Below are positions 16,557-25,798 of a stretch of 64,000 nt of DNA, piece by piece. The DNA comes from Actinomycetospora sp. TBRC 11914 (lineage in GTDB: Bacteria > Actinomycetota > Actinomycetes > Mycobacteriales > Pseudonocardiaceae), in assembly GCF_012933465.1 (NCBI RefSeq), contig NZ_JABBND010000003.1:1-64000 (forward strand). The letters are read 5' to 3'. The translations under genes and the position numbers were made by a program. The number at the start of each line of letters is the position of its first letter. Within the stretch, counting starts at the first letter, position 1. The notes below the pieces were generated by a model. That model was not told the DNA's origin. It did no database searches and saw only the letters and a program-made list of their open reading frames with translations.

Positions 16557-16880
16557 GCCCACCTCGACCCACCGGGAACAGCGGGTGGCGGCGTCGGGCG
16601 GCTGGTGCGGGTTCCGGCCCGCCGCTGCGCGGTTTCCGTCTCGGGATCGCTCGCGCCGGCCCCCTACTGTCATGTCCGCAGGGCCAGTGCTCGCTGACGC
16701 CGCCGCCCACCGCACCCGGAATCGTCGTCACGGCCGGGACGAGTGGGGCAGCACCGACGCGAGGACAGCGCTGCTCGGTCGAGGGGTGACGGCCGAGGGC
16801 TGCCCCATGCTCCGTCCCTTCTGGCATCCGGCCGGTCCCGGCCTGCACCAGGACCGGTGGAGACGAAGGGGTGACGGAGG
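16557..16880. other. Intergenic stretch without a recognised gene
   Basis: Between the AraC stop and the DJ-1/PfpI remnant. Short open frames exist on both strands but none has a ribosome-binding site or recognisable product. It may be decayed DNA related to the remnant that follows. Confidence 0.35.
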
Positions 16881-17010
16881 ATGGCAGACGGACTCCGAGA
16901 GCGCTCGGTCGCGATCCTGACCACCGACGGCGTCGAGCGGGTGGAGCTCGAAGCCCCGCGGTGCGCCCTACGGCGCGGGCGCCCGCATCGAGCTCCTGTC
17001 TCTCCCGGAG
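16881..17010 (+). pseudogene. DJ-1/PfpI (intracellular protease/amidotransferase) N-terminal remnant
   Basis: The frame from ATG 16881 reads MADGLRERSVAILTTDGVER followed by VELEAPRCALR, clearly the start of PfpI/DJ-1-type proteins (pattern VAILATDGVEQVELTEPR). After codon ~34 the similarity jumps to the next frame, reading AGARIELLSLPE, so there is a single frameshift; then homology stops near 17010. No GDVFVVPGG-like strand or nucleophile-elbow Cys follows. A truncated, frameshifted pseudogene. Confidence 0.65.
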
Positions 17011-17023
17011 AAAGGACACGACC

Positions 17024-17467
17024 ATGGACTTCGTCGAGCGGCCCGAAGACCTGCCCCGCTCGTTCCGCGAGGCGATGCAGGCCCTCACGGTCCGCATGCG
17101 CCGGTCCGACCCTCAGGGCCTGATCACGTTCGAGGCCCTCGATCTCCACCGGCTCCTCGCCACGCCCGAGTGGCGCCGCGAGGCCCGCGCGTTCGTCGAG
17201 GACTGGATCGGCAGCCTGCTCGCCCACGACGCCGAACGGCAGTCCGATCTCGTGCACACCCTGGGGGTCTACCTCGACCAGGGCGGCGACTACGACGCCA
17301 CCGCTGCCGCACTGCACATCCCCCGCTCGACGCTGCGCTACCGCCTCCGGCGCATCCGGGAGCTGTCGGGGCACGACCTCGGCCGTACCGACACCCGGCT
17401 CAACCTGCACGTCGCGGTGCGCGCCGCCGTCGTCGCGGAGACGGCCGTCCTGCCCGCCTCGGAGTGA
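17024..17467 (+). CDS. PucR-type helix-turn-helix protein (stand-alone C-terminal domain)
   Basis: A 147-residue protein equal to the C-terminal part of PucR/CdaR regulators: SDPQGLITFEALDLHRLLA, then the HTH_30 region (YLDQGGDYDATAAALHIPRS, TLRYRLRRIRELSGHDL) and the family ending DTRLNLHVAVRA. Full PucR proteins are 400-650 residues with GAF or N-terminal sensor domains, absent here. It has a GAAAGGA RBS before ATG 17024. It may be a functional minimal regulator or the surviving end of a deleted gene; the adjoining PfpI remnant favours a deletion junction. Confidence 0.75.
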   Translation: MDFVERPEDLPRSFREAMQALTVRMRRSDPQGLITFEALDLHRLLATPEWRREARAFVEDWIGSLLAHDAERQSDLVHTLGVYLDQGGDYDATAAALHIPRSTLRYRLRRIRELSGHDLGRTDTRLNLHVAVRAAVVAETAVLPASE

Positions 17468-17557
17468 GCGACGCGGGCGGGACGGCGGGGCTCCGGGCCA
17501 CGACCGGCTGCTGGACGTCGATCGCCCGAGTCACGCTGTGCCACACGCACCGGAGCC

Positions 17558-18592
17558 TCAGCTGACGGTCTTTCCACTGGTGTCAGCCCTGCTACGGCTC
17601 GGCTGGACCCGCTTCGGCTCGCCGGGCATCTTGGGGTACTCCGGCGGGTAGGGCATGTCGCCCAGACCGTGGTCGCGCTCGTCGCGCTCGACCCACTCCA
17701 GGGCGGTCTCCAGGCCGGCCGGGTCGTCGTGCAGGCCCGCGTGGGCGTCGCCGCGCTCGGCGTAGAGGCCCGCGACGGTGAGCACGTCGAAGTCGTCGGG
17801 CTCGGCGTCGGGCAGGTCCTCCCAGCGCAGCGGGAAGGACACCGTCGCGCGCGGGGTGCCGCGCACCGACCACGCCGAGGCGATCGTCCGGTCGCGCGCG
17901 GCCTGGTTGAAGTCGAGGAAGACGCGCTCGCCGCGCTGCTCCTTCCACCAGTCGACGGTGGCCCGCTCGGGCATCCGGCGGTGCACCTCGCGGCCGATCG
18001 CGATCACGCAGCGGCGGACCGCGACGAAGTCCCACTCGGGCCGGATCGGGACCATCACGTGGATGCCCCGCCCGCCGGAGGTCTTCGGCCACCCGACGAG
18101 GTCGGCGTCGGCGAGCACCTCCCGCAGCGTCGCGGCCACGCGGGCCGCGTCGGCGAAGTCGGTGCCGGGCTGCGGGTCGAGGTCGATGCGCAGCTCGTCG
18201 GGCGCGTCGACGTCGGGCCGGCGGACCGGCCAGGGGTGGAAGTCGAAGGTGCCGAGGTTCGCGGCCCAGGCGAGCACGGCGGGTTCCGTCGGGCAGAGCA
18301 CGTCCGCCGGGCGGCCGGAGGGGAACCGCACCTGCACGGTCTCGGCGTACTCGGGAGCGCCCTTGGGCAGGCGCTTCTGGTAGAACCACTCGCCGGTCAC
18401 GCCGTCGACGAAGCGCTTGAGGTGGGTCGGCCGGTCGCGGAGCACTCCGAGGAGCGGGTCGGCCACCGCGAGGTAGTGCTCGACCACCTGCCGCTTGGTG
18501 ATCCCCCGCTCCGGAAAGTAGATCTTGTCGGGATTGGAGACGCGCACCGTGCGCGCGCCCACCTCGAGCTCCACCGCCGGCGACCGGGCCAC
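17558..18592 (-). CDS. Non-homologous end-joining DNA polymerase/primase, LigD polymerase domain
   Basis: A 344-residue stand-alone LigD-type PolDom (archaeo-eukaryotic primase superfamily). Visible are the N-terminal VSNPDKIYFPERGITKRQVVEHY, the metal-binding RIDLDPQPG (two Asp of the DxD site), TSGGRGIHVMVPI, and FLDFNQAARDRTIASAWSVRG. Such proteins fill gaps and add nucleotides in Ku-dependent double-strand break repair or in base excision repair. No ku or ligase gene is adjacent. The GTG at 18592 was chosen; an upstream ATG at 18619 would overlap the divergent gene's start. Confidence 0.9.
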   Translation of the reverse strand: MARSPAVELEVGARTVRVSNPDKIYFPERGITKRQVVEHYLAVADPLLGVLRDRPTHLKRFVDGVTGEWFYQKRLPKGAPEYAETVQVRFPSGRPADVLCPTEPAVLAWAANLGTFDFHPWPVRRPDVDAPDELRIDLDPQPGTDFADAARVAATLREVLADADLVGWPKTSGGRGIHVMVPIRPEWDFVAVRRCVIAIGREVHRRMPERATVDWWKEQRGERVFLDFNQAARDRTIASAWSVRGTPRATVSFPLRWEDLPDAEPDDFDVLTVAGLYAERGDAHAGLHDDPAGLETALEWVERDERDHGLGDMPYPPEYPKMPGEPKRVQPSRSRADTSGKTVS

Positions 18593-18608
18593 AGGATCGG
18601 AGGCTACC

Positions 18609-18932
18609 GTGAGCGACATGACCTGGGGCGCCGCAGCGGGAGCCGGCCGGCCCGACCCGGCGCGCCGCTTCCACGACGACCTCGTCGGGCTCGACCCGGA
18701 CGATCCGGAGGCCCGCGCGTTCGCCGAGCACCTCGACCGCATGGAGCGGGTGCGGCCGATGTACACCGTCGAGGGCGAGCTCTCCGGGGTGCGGGACTTC
18801 GCCGAGTCGGCCAACCGCGCCGGCGGGGCGACGCGGTGGACGGCGTGGCTGCTCGTCGTGCTCGTCCTGATCGGCACCGGCTACGTGATCTTCGGGGTGC
18901 TGGAGCTCGTCGTCGGCTCCTGGCTGTCCTGA
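18609..18932 (+). CDS. Single-pass membrane protein of unknown function
   Basis: A 107-residue protein: soluble acidic N-terminus with FHDDLVGLDPDDPEARAFAE, then one strong C-terminal membrane helix (WTAWLLVVLVLIGTGYVIFG plus a further hydrophobic stretch). No family recognised. GTG 18609 has GGAGG six nt upstream; ATG 18618 is an alternative. Divergent from the LigD-type gene, starts 17 nt apart. Confidence 0.65.
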   Translation: MSDMTWGAAAGAGRPDPARRFHDDLVGLDPDDPEARAFAEHLDRMERVRPMYTVEGELSGVRDFAESANRAGGATRWTAWLLVVLVLIGTGYVIFGVLELVVGSWLS

Positions 18933-18973
18933 CGCGTCCTCTCCGGGCGGAACCGGTTGCGCGCGATCCGTAT

Positions 18974-18979
18974 TAGCCT
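18974..18979 (+). promoter_or_regulatory. -10 box of a probable leaderless msrB promoter
   Basis: TAGCCT matches the actinobacterial TANNNT -10 element and ends 6 nt before the msrB ATG, so transcription should begin at or next to the start codon. No ribosome-binding site lies before the ATG, which fits. Confidence 0.55.
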
Positions 18980-18985
18980 GGACGC

Positions 18986-19405
18986 ATGAGCAGTGCGATC
19001 GGCAAGCCGAAGGTCGAGAAGTCCGACGCCGAGTGGCGCGAGCAGCTCTCGCCGGAGGAGTACCACGTCCTGCGGGAAGCGGGCACCGAGCGCCCGTTCA
19101 CCGGGGAGTACGACGAGACGTTCACCGAGGGCGTCTACCACTGCCGCGCGTGCGGCGCGGAGCTGTTCCGTTCGGAGACCAAGTTCGCCTCCCACTGCGG
19201 GTGGCCGTCGTTCTACGCGCCCTCGGCCGACGACAACGTCATCCTGCGCGAGGACTCCTCGATGGGGATGCGCCGCGTCGAGGTGCTGTGCGGGACGTGC
19301 CACTCGCACCTGGGCCACGTCTTCCACGGCGAGGGCTACGGCACGCCCACCGACGACCGGTACTGCATGAACAGCGTCTCGCTCACGTTGGAGCCCAAGG
19401 CCTGA
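18986..19405 (+). CDS. msrB: Peptide-methionine (R)-S-oxide reductase MsrB
   Basis: A 139-residue MsrB that reduces methionine-R-sulfoxide in proteins using thioredoxin. Two zinc-binding CxxC pairs are present (YHCRACG and CGTCHSH), the substrate pocket shows CGWPSFYAP and HLGHVFHGEG, and the catalytic Cys is in RYCMNS near the C-terminus. Length is normal for the family. Three nt separate its stop from that of the convergent SDR gene. Position next to the heme genes matches M. tuberculosis Rv2674. Confidence 0.96.
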   Translation: MSSAIGKPKVEKSDAEWREQLSPEEYHVLREAGTERPFTGEYDETFTEGVYHCRACGAELFRSETKFASHCGWPSFYAPSADDNVILREDSSMGMRRVEVLCGTCHSHLGHVFHGEGYGTPTDDRYCMNSVSLTLEPKA

Positions 19406-19408
19406 GGC

Positions 19409-20149
19409 CTACTGCCCGCCGGAGACCCGCAGCGTCTGGCCGGTGATCCAGGCGCTGTCGGGCGAGGCGAGGAAGAGCACCGTCGGGGTGATGTCCTCGG
19501 GCTCGCCGTAGCGGCCCATCGGCCAGGAGATGGCCGTCAGGTCGTTGGCGTAGTGCGGGCCGTTCTCGGCCGACATGTCGCTGGTGGTGCCGCCGGGGGC
19601 GATCGCGTTCACCGTGATCCCCCGGCGGACCAGGTCCAGCGCGAGGCAGCGCACCATCGCCTCCACCGCGGCCTTCGAGCCGGCGTAGAGCGCGTGCCCG
19701 GGCACGCCCATCGTCGCCGAGATCGACGAGGTCAGCACGATCCGCCCGCCCTCGCCCATGTGGGCCTGGGCCGCCTGCGCCGCGAGGAACTGCCCGCGGG
19801 TGTTGACGCCGAAGACCGCGTCGAACTCGGCAGCGGTGACGGTCCCGAGCTCGCCGAAGTGCTCGATCCCCGCGTTGCTGACGAGGACGTCGATCCCGCC
19901 GAGCAGTCCGGCCGCGCGGTCCATCAGGGTCACGACGGCGTCCGGGTCGGCCAGGTCGGCCTGCACGGCGTGGGCCTCGCCGCCCTTGGCGGCGATCTCG
20001 GCGACGACGGCGTCGGCGGCCTCGGCGCTGCTGCCGTACCCGACGACGAGGCGCGCGCCGGCCTCCGCCAGCGCGAGCGCCTCCGCCCGGCCGATGCCGC
20101 GGCTGCCGCCGGTGACGACGGCGCGGGTGCCCGGGACCAGGCCCGTCAC
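19409..20149 (-). CDS. SDR family oxidoreductase
   Basis: A 246-residue classical short-chain dehydrogenase. Cofactor motif [10 protein letters not shown] at residues 13-22, NAG motif as SNAGIEHFG, catalytic YAGSK with the active-site Ser in SSISA, and the C-terminal [12 protein letters not shown]. It resembles FabG/3-oxoacyl-ACP reductase-like enzymes; substrate unknown. Its GTG overlaps the hemQ stop (GTGA), so it is translationally coupled to hemQ, although no heme role is known for such enzymes. Confidence 0.9.
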   Translation of the reverse strand: MTGLVPGTRAVVTGGSRGIGRAEALALAEAGARLVVGYGSSAEAADAVVAEIAAKGGEAHAVQADLADPDAVVTLMDRAAGLLGGIDVLVSNAGIEHFGELGTVTAAEFDAVFGVNTRGQFLAAQAAQAHMGEGGRIVLTSSISATMGVPGHALYAGSKAAVEAMVRCLALDLVRRGITVNAIAPGGTTSDMSAENGPHYANDLTAISWPMGRYGEPEDITPTVLFLASPDSAWITGQTLRVSGGQ

Positions 20150-20847
20150 GCCGAGAACGCGAGCAGCGCGCCCGGCTCGACCCGCGGGCCCGTGAAGAAG
20201 GGGATCTCCTCGCGGACGTGCCGGCGGGCCTCGGTGGCCCGCAGGTCGCGCATGAGGTCGACGATGCGGTCGAGCTGGTCGGACTCGAAGGCCAGGATCC
20301 ACTCGTAGTCGCCGAGGGCGAACGCGGGCACGGTGTTGGCGCGGACGTCGGCGTAGCCGCGGGCGGCCTTGCCGTGGTCGGCGAGCATCTGGCGCCGCTC
20401 CTCGTCGGGCAGCAGGTACCAGTCCAGCGACCGGACGAACGGGTAGAGGCAGAGGTAGCCCTTGGGCTCCTCGCCGGCGATGAACGCCGGCACGTGGCTC
20501 TTGTTGAACTCCGCCGGGCGGTGCAGCGCCGTGGTGGACCAGACCGGCTCCGAGGCCCGGCCGAGCGCGGTGCGCCGCAGCGCGGTGTACGTCGCCTGCA
20601 GCGACTCGACGTCGGGGGCGTGGGTCCAGACGAGCCAGTCGGCGTCGGCGCGCATGCCCGCGAGGTCGTACACCCCGCGCACGACGACGCCCTTGGCCTC
20701 CTGCTCGTCGACCGCGGCGGCGAACTCCTCGGCGGCCGCGCGGCGGTCGTCGGGCAGGCGCGCCTGGTCGGTGCGGAAGACCGACCACATGGCGTAGCGG
20801 ATCGTCGAGTTCAGCTCGTCGTAGTTCAGCCTGGCCACGTCGACCAT
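20146..20847 (-). CDS. hemQ: Coproheme decarboxylase HemQ (chlorite dismutase-like)
   Basis: A 233-residue HemQ, the last enzyme of the coproporphyrin-dependent heme pathway; it decarboxylates coproheme to heme b with H2O2. Features include the WSVFR start of the core, [17 protein letters not shown], the [19 protein letters not shown] segment with the Tyr used in decarboxylation, and the proximal heme His in [12 protein letters not shown]. It lacks the distal Arg chemistry of true chlorite dismutases as far as I can judge. Lies downstream of hemY; a pair of 49-bp palindromes sits between. Confidence 0.94.
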   Translation of the reverse strand: MVDVARLNYDELNSTIRYAMWSVFRTDQARLPDDRRAAAEEFAAAVDEQEAKGVVVRGVYDLAGMRADADWLVWTHAPDVESLQATYTALRRTALGRASEPVWSTTALHRPAEFNKSHVPAFIAGEEPKGYLCLYPFVRSLDWYLLPDEERRQMLADHGKAARGYADVRANTVPAFALGDYEWILAFESDQLDRIVDLMRDLRATEARRHVREEIPFFTGPRVEPGALLAFSA

Positions 20848-20926
20848 GGTGCCACGGGAGCCCGACGGCGGGCCGTGGCCACCACGGCGTCGTGACCGCC
20901 GCACCCACCACCCACCCACCCACCGG

Positions 20927-20975
20927 CGCGAGGGGACCCCTCGGTCGCTCTAGCGGTCCGGATCCTCCCCTCGCG
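20927..20975. repeat. 49-bp palindromic element, copy 1
   Basis: Begins CGCGAGGGGA and ends with its exact inverse TCCCCTCGCG; the interior shares TCGGTCGCTCTAG with two other copies of identical length (20991-21039 and 62355-62403). It lies in the hemY-hemQ gap and is likely a mobile or selected intergenic hairpin. Confidence 0.8.
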
Positions 20976-20990
20976 GCGGACGTCCCTGCT

Positions 20991-21039
20991 CGCGAGGGGA
21001 GGATTCGGTCGCTCTAGTGGTACGAGGGCTCCCCTCGCG
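20991..21039. repeat. 49-bp palindromic element, copy 2
   Basis: Same 49-bp length, same 10-bp inverted ends (extended to 11 bp here) and the same TCGGTCGCTCTAG core as copy 1, in direct orientation 15 bp after it. The rest of the 260-bp hemY-hemQ gap shows no gene. Confidence 0.8.
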
Positions 21040-21107
21040 CTCGAGGACGGGCGGGGACGGGGGACGGGGGCGGGCCGAGGTTCCGACGATGGGCGCCCCT
21101 CACCGAT

Positions 21108-22556
21108 CTATCCGACCGAAGGTGCCCCTCGCTCAGCACCGGACCGGGTCGCCGCGAGGTGGGCCAGCACCCGCTCCGCGGCCGTGTCCGCCGTCGCGAG
21201 GCAGGCCGGGACGCCGACGCCGTGCAGCGCCGCCCCGGCGACCGCGAGCCCCGGGACGGCGGCGACCGCGTCCTCGAGCGCCGCGATCCGCTCGCCGTGC
21301 CCGACGCCGTACTGCGGCAGCCCCCCGCCCCAGCGCGCCACCACCGTCTCGAGCGGCTCGACCGTCAGCCCCAGGAGCGCGGCGAGGTCGTCGCGCACCG
21401 CCGTCACGAGCTCGTCGTCGTCGCGGTCCAGCGCGGCCGTGTCGCCGAAGCGCCCGACCGAGGCCCGCAGCACCAGGGCCTCGTCGCCCACCAGGTGCGG
21501 CCACTTGACCGACGACACGGTCACCGCCTTGATCGTCCAGGGCGTGCCGTCGGGGCGCCGCTCCCCCGAGCCGAGGAGCACGCCGGAGCGCCCCCCGAGA
21601 TCGGTGCCCAGCGGGACGGCGAGCGCGACGACGGCGCTGGAGGCCAGCTCGATCCCGGCGGCCGCCTGCGCCGCCGCCGGGGCGACCCCGCCGAGCAGGC
21701 GCCGCAGGGCCGGGGCCGGGACGGCGAGCACCACCGCGTCGGCCTCGTGGGCCTCCTCCCCCGCCGGTCCCGCGGCCGTCACCCGCCAGCCGCCGGCGGT
21801 CCGGGCGAGGCCGGTCACCGTGCGGGCCAGCCGGACGTCGGCCCGGGCGGCGACGGCGAGGGCGGGCGGCAGGTCGGCGAGCCCGGTCCGCAGGGTCCCG
21901 AAGACGGGGGCCGGGGCGGTGCCCTCCGGCGGGGCGGCGGGGAGCGCGTCGGCGGCGGCGGCGCGCAGCGAGACCGCGCCGCGGTCGAGCGCGGCGGCCA
22001 GCGCGGGCACCGTCGCCCGGACGCCGAGGGAGTCCGCCCGCCCGCTGTAGACCCCGCCGAGGAGCGGGTCGACGAGCCGGTCGGCCACCTCGTCGCCGAG
22101 CCGGGCCCGCACCAGGCCGCCTACCGAGTCGTCGCCGGTCCAGCGCAGCGGGCCGCGCGTGTCCTCGGCGGCGAGGGCGTCGCGCCCGGCCGGGGAGAGC
22201 AGGCCGGCGACGGCGGCCGCGTCGGCGGGGACGCCCATCACCGTGCGGCGCGGCATGGCGTGGGTGGCCCCGCCGGCGCGGACGGCCGAGGACGCGGCCG
22301 AGGGGTGCACGATCTCGTCGGCGAGCCCCAGCTCGGTCAGCCGCGCGGCGGCCTCCGGGCGGCGGGCGAGGAAGGCCTCGGCCCCGACGTCCACGCGCAC
22401 CCCCGCCAGGTCGACCGCGGCGAGCTTGCCGCCGAGCACGCGGGCCGACTCGAGCACGGTGATCGCCGCGTCGTCGCCGAGGCGGGTGCGGAGCCGGTGC
22501 GCGGCGGCGAGCCCGCTGACCCCGCCGCCCACGACGACGACACGGGCGGCCGTCAC
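21108..22556 (-). CDS. hemY: Coproporphyrinogen III / protoporphyrinogen oxidase HemY
   Basis: A 482-residue FAD enzyme that oxidises coproporphyrinogen III to coproporphyrin III in the Gram-positive heme route. The N-terminal FAD motif is [16 protein letters not shown], followed by [12 protein letters not shown] and the [10 protein letters not shown] segment; the C-terminal FAD-binding [19 protein letters not shown] is also present. Its start overlaps the hemE stop (GTGA), so it is coupled to hemE. A separate HemH is not in this window. Confidence 0.95.
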   Translation of the reverse strand: MTAARVVVVGGGVSGLAAAHRLRTRLGDDAAITVLESARVLGGKLAAVDLAGVRVDVGAEAFLARRPEAAARLTELGLADEIVHPSAASSAVRAGGATHAMPRRTVMGVPADAAAVAGLLSPAGRDALAAEDTRGPLRWTGDDSVGGLVRARLGDEVADRLVDPLLGGVYSGRADSLGVRATVPALAAALDRGAVSLRAAAADALPAAPPEGTAPAPVFGTLRTGLADLPPALAVAARADVRLARTVTGLARTAGGWRVTAAGPAGEEAHEADAVVLAVPAPALRRLLGGVAPAAAQAAAGIELASSAVVALAVPLGTDLGGRSGVLLGSGERRPDGTPWTIKAVTVSSVKWPHLVGDEALVLRASVGRFGDTAALDRDDDELVTAVRDDLAALLGLTVEPLETVVARWGGGLPQYGVGHGERIAALEDAVAAVPGLAVAGAALHGVGVPACLATADTAAERVLAHLAATRSGAERGAPSVG

Positions 22557-23647
22557 GAGACGGGGAGGGCGTGCACCAGGTCGACGACGCGGGCGAGCGC
22601 GTCGGGATCGGTCTCGGGCAGCACGCCGTGCCCGAGGTTCACCACGTGGCCGGGGGCCGCCCGGCCCTCGTCGACGATCCGCCGGACCTCCCGCTCGACG
22701 ACCTCGGGACCCGCGAACAGCACGGCCGGGTCGAGGTTGCCCTGCACGGCGCGGGCGGGCCCGATCCGGCGCGTCGCCTCGTCGAGCGGGACGCGCCAGT
22801 CGACCCCGACGACGTCGGCGCCCGCCTCGCCCATGGCGCCGAGCAGCTCCCCGGTGCCGACGCCGAAGTGCACGCGGGGCACGCCGGCGTCGGCCAGGCC
22901 CGCGAGGACCTTCGCCGAGTGCGGCAGCACCAGTGCGCGGTAGTCCCGCTCGGAGAGCGCGCCGGCCCAGGAGTCGAACAGCTGCACCGCGTCGACCCCG
23001 GCGTCGACCTGGGCCCGCAGGAACGTCAGCGTCAGGTCGGCGAGGTGGTCGAGCAGCGCGTGCCAGGTCGCCGGCTCGGCGTGCATGAGCGCCTTCGTGC
23101 GCTCGTGGTTGCGGCTCGGCCCGCCCTCGACCAGGTAGGAGGCGAGGGTGAACGGCGCCCCGGCGAACCCGATCAGCGGTGTGTCACCCAGCTCGCCGAC
23201 GAGCAGCCGGACGGCGTCGGCCACCGGCGCGACGGCGTCGGGGTCCAGGCGCGGCAGCGCAGTCACGTCGGCGGCGGTGCGCACCGGCGCGTCGACGACG
23301 GGGCCGGTGCCGGCCACGATGTCCACCCCGACGCCGGCCACCTTGAGCGGCACGACGATGTCGGAGAAGAGGATCGCGGCGTCCACCCCGTAGCGGCGCA
23401 CCGGCTGCAGCGTGATCTCGCAGGCCAGCTCGGGCGTCAGGCAGGACTCGAGCATCCCGGTGCCCTGCCGCACCGTGCGGTACTCGGGCAGCGAGCGTCC
23501 GGCCTGGCGCATGAACCAGACGGGCAGGTGGGTGGGGCGCTCCCCGCGGGCGGCGGCGAGGAAGGCGGAACCCGGGAGGGCCCGTCGCGGGGACGGAGCC
23601 ACCGGGCTGCCCGACCCGGCGACCGTGCTCGAGGTCGGCGCACTCAT
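22553..23647 (-). CDS. hemE: Uroporphyrinogen decarboxylase HemE
   Basis: A 364-residue uroporphyrinogen III decarboxylase making coproporphyrinogen III. Signatures: the substrate-binding [33 protein letters not shown] with the catalytic Asp, [17 protein letters not shown], and the C-terminal [14 protein letters not shown]. It has an N-terminal extension of about 30 residues over E. coli HemE, common in actinobacteria. First gene of the hemE-hemY-(gap)-hemQ-SDR unit; divergent from the DUF3000 gene. Confidence 0.97.
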   Translation of the reverse strand: MSAPTSSTVAGSGSPVAPSPRRALPGSAFLAAARGERPTHLPVWFMRQAGRSLPEYRTVRQGTGMLESCLTPELACEITLQPVRRYGVDAAILFSDIVVPLKVAGVGVDIVAGTGPVVDAPVRTAADVTALPRLDPDAVAPVADAVRLLVGELGDTPLIGFAGAPFTLASYLVEGGPSRNHERTKALMHAEPATWHALLDHLADLTLTFLRAQVDAGVDAVQLFDSWAGALSERDYRALVLPHSAKVLAGLADAGVPRVHFGVGTGELLGAMGEAGADVVGVDWRVPLDEATRRIGPARAVQGNLDPAVLFAGPEVVEREVRRIVDEGRAAPGHVVNLGHGVLPETDPDALARVVDLVHALPVS

Positions 23648-23799
23648 GGTGGCCCTAGTGTGCCAGGTCCGGCCCGCGGTCCCGTGCGTGCGTTCCCGTC
23701 CCGGCGCACCACCGGGACGCGCCACGCCGACGGGGCACGCCGACGGGGGTGGAGCCCCCGCACGGCGCGTCGGTACTCCCGCCGGTGGCGCGGGCCACC

Positions 23800-23805
23800 T
23801 ACTCT
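23800..23805 (+). promoter_or_regulatory. -10 box of a probable leaderless DUF3000 promoter
   Basis: TACTCT (TANNNT) ends 7 nt before the GTG start at 23813, and no ribosome-binding site is visible, which suggests a leaderless transcript. Confidence 0.5.
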
Positions 23806-23812
23806 CCGCGAC

Positions 23813-24412
23813 GTGACCGCTGCCGCGACCGCTCCCGAGACGTTCGTTCGGGCCGTGGAGTCGCTGGCCGCTCTGCGTCCCCGTCCCGAGATCGAGCTGC
23901 GCGACATGCGCCCGCCCCAGCGCCTCGCGCCGTGGTCCGCCGCGTGGAGCGCCGAGGTGGTCTCCCCGGCCGTGGACCCGGCCGACGGCGAGCCCGACGT
24001 GCTCGTCACCGGCCGCCTGGTGCTCCTGCACGACCCCGACGGCCAGGAGGCCTGGGACGGCACGCTGCGCCTGGTGACCTTCGTGCGCGCCGAGCTCGAC
24101 CCCGAGCACGCGAACGACCCGCTGCTCCCCGAGGTCGCCTGGTCCTGGCTCACGGGCGCCCTCGAGGAGAGCGGGGCCGACGCGACCGCGGTCGGTGGCA
24201 CGGTCACGCAGACCTCCTCGGTCCGCTTCGGCGACATCTCGGGGCCTTCGCACGTCACCGACCTCGAGCTCCGGGCGTCGTGGACGCCGGTGGTCGGCGA
24301 CACGCCGGTCGACCTCACCGAGCACGGCACGGCGTTCACGACGGTGCTGGCGACCGCGGCCGGCCTCCCGCCGGTGGGCGTCGCGAGCCTCACGGCGCGC
24401 CGCCCCGGCTGA
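23813..24412 (+). CDS. DUF3000 family protein
   Basis: A 199-residue protein of the actinobacterial DUF3000 family, recognised by [19 protein letters not shown], the [20 protein letters not shown] strand and [12 protein letters not shown]. Soluble, function unknown. It keeps the conserved place between the heme genes and RNase D seen for M. tuberculosis Rv2680. GTG 23813 is the first start consistent with the family and lies just after a -10-like box. Confidence 0.85.
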   Translation: MTAAATAPETFVRAVESLAALRPRPEIELRDMRPPQRLAPWSAAWSAEVVSPAVDPADGEPDVLVTGRLVLLHDPDGQEAWDGTLRLVTFVRAELDPEHANDPLLPEVAWSWLTGALEESGADATAVGGTVTQTSSVRFGDISGPSHVTDLELRASWTPVVGDTPVDLTEHGTAFTTVLATAAGLPPVGVASLTARRPG

Positions 24413-24974
24413 CCCCGGTCCGGGGTGATCAACGGGAGACACCGACCGCCGCGACGTCTCTGCGCGATGCGGTTCACGGCAGTTCTACACCCCCATTTCC
24501 CGGTACCACTGGTGCCGATGTCACCATTTGCGCAGGCCACGGCGCCGACATGTGTGCATCTGCCGGATGCATCCGCCCTTCGCCAACGCGGGTGAACGAC
24601 TGGCCGCGAGCGGGCCACGGAGCCGCCGCCGAACGTCGCTGAGGCGCTACGGCTGATGTTGAGCCGAGATTGCGTCGATGGTTGCAACCGCCCTGCGGCA
24701 TCTGGAGTCTTTGAGCACTCACCGTCACGGCAACTACACTCAGTGTCACGAGGAGACGACGGAGCGTCGACCGATGACACCGAGGAGTGACGGAACCGCC
24801 GTTCCGAGCGAAACTCCACCGAGCGAAGTTGGCCCTAATGCTCTCGTTAACTCGCCAGGGGGGATATGTTCTCCCGCGACGCACTTCCTCGGCCGTTCGG
24901 CGGCGCGGTCGGCGGCCGGGGGTTCCGGGTGCGTCATGTCGGGGGGCAAGACCGACTCCAGGGAGGTAGTTGAC
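24413..24974. other. Long upstream region of the LuxR-type regulator
   Basis: No separate gene recognised. It has lower GC than its surroundings, notably around 24810-24870. It contains a good promoter (24711-24740) and an in-frame ATG at 24774 behind a GGAG, which would extend the regulator by 67 residues of low-complexity sequence. I favour an untranslated leader with the regulator starting at 24975. Confidence 0.4.
24711..24740 (+). promoter_or_regulatory. Sigma70-type promoter candidate
   Basis: -35 TTGAGC at 24711-24716 and -10 TACACT at 24735-24740 with an 18-nt spacer, close to the SigA consensus. It would drive the response regulator gene with a leader of about 230 nt. Confidence 0.45.
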
Positions 24975-25691
24975 GTGGCTACCGTGGGCCCAGGGATGGC
25001 TCTACGAGGCGTCGCGAGCGGGCTGTTGCCACCGGCGATGGTTCCGCATCCGCGGGAAGAGATGTTCTCCGTGCTGGTGGTCGACGACCACCCGCTGCTG
25101 CGCGAAGCGATCGCGCAGCGTCTGTCCTCGATGGGCGCGGGCACCGTCCACGAGGCGGCCTCGATCTCCGAGGCAAGGACGAGGGCCCTGGCCTCCGGGC
25201 CGTGCGACCTCGCGATCCTCGACCTCGGTCTGCCGGACGGCAGCGGGCTCGACCTGATCGCGGAGCTGCGGGCCCAGGGCTGGAACCGCGTGGTGGTGCT
25301 GGCGGCCTCGGACGACCCGTCCGCGGTACGGGCGGCCTTCCAGGCGGGCGCCCAGGCGTACCTGCTCAAGTCCGCCTCGCCCGGCATCGTCACCGACGGC
25401 GTCCGGCGGGTGCTCGAGGGCGGCCTCTACGCCGACCCCTCGGTCGCTCCGCTGCTCGCGGCGGGGACCCGGGTGCCGGCCACCGACAACACCCCGCGGG
25501 AGCTCTCCGCCCGCGAGGTCGAGGTGCTCCAGCTGGTGGCCGACGGCCGCTCGAACAAGGAGATCGGTGACGCGCTGAGCCTCTCGGCCCTGACGGTCAA
25601 GAGCCACCTCTCGCGCATCGGTCGCAAGCTCGGCACGGGCGACCGCGCCCAGATGGTCGCGCTGGCCATGCGGGCCGGCGTCATCCGCTGA
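24975..25691 (+). CDS. LuxR-type response regulator (NarL family)
   Basis: A 238-residue two-component response regulator. Receiver domain begins FSVLVVDDHPLLREAIA; the phosphoacceptor Asp is in LAILDLGLPDGSG, and the Lys switch residue is in AYLLKSASPG. The C-terminal LuxR HTH has LSAREVEVLQLVADGRSNKE and ALSLSALTVKSHLSRIGRKL. GTG 24975 has GGAGG eight nt upstream. There is no adjacent sensor kinase of the matching NarX/DesK type. It ends right at the start of the RNase D frame. Confidence 0.9.
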   Translation: MATVGPGMALRGVASGLLPPAMVPHPREEMFSVLVVDDHPLLREAIAQRLSSMGAGTVHEAASISEARTRALASGPCDLAILDLGLPDGSGLDLIAELRAQGWNRVVVLAASDDPSAVRAAFQAGAQAYLLKSASPGIVTDGVRRVLEGGLYADPSVAPLLAAGTRVPATDNTPRELSAREVEVLQLVADGRSNKEIGDALSLSALTVKSHLSRIGRKLGTGDRAQMVALAMRAGVIR

Positions 25692-25798
25692 GCACGCCCG
25701 ACGAGTCCGGCGCCCCCGGCACGGCAGGTGGGGGTCGGGAGGTCGACGAGACGGAGTCCGGCGCGGACGTCGTCGACCTCCTGGCCCCCGCCGAGGGC

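Noticed and set aside
24774-24974. N-terminal extension of the LuxR-type regulator from ATG 24774
   Set aside because: In frame and preceded by GGAG, but the extra 67 residues are low-complexity and unlike response regulators; GTG 24975 has a better ribosome-binding site.
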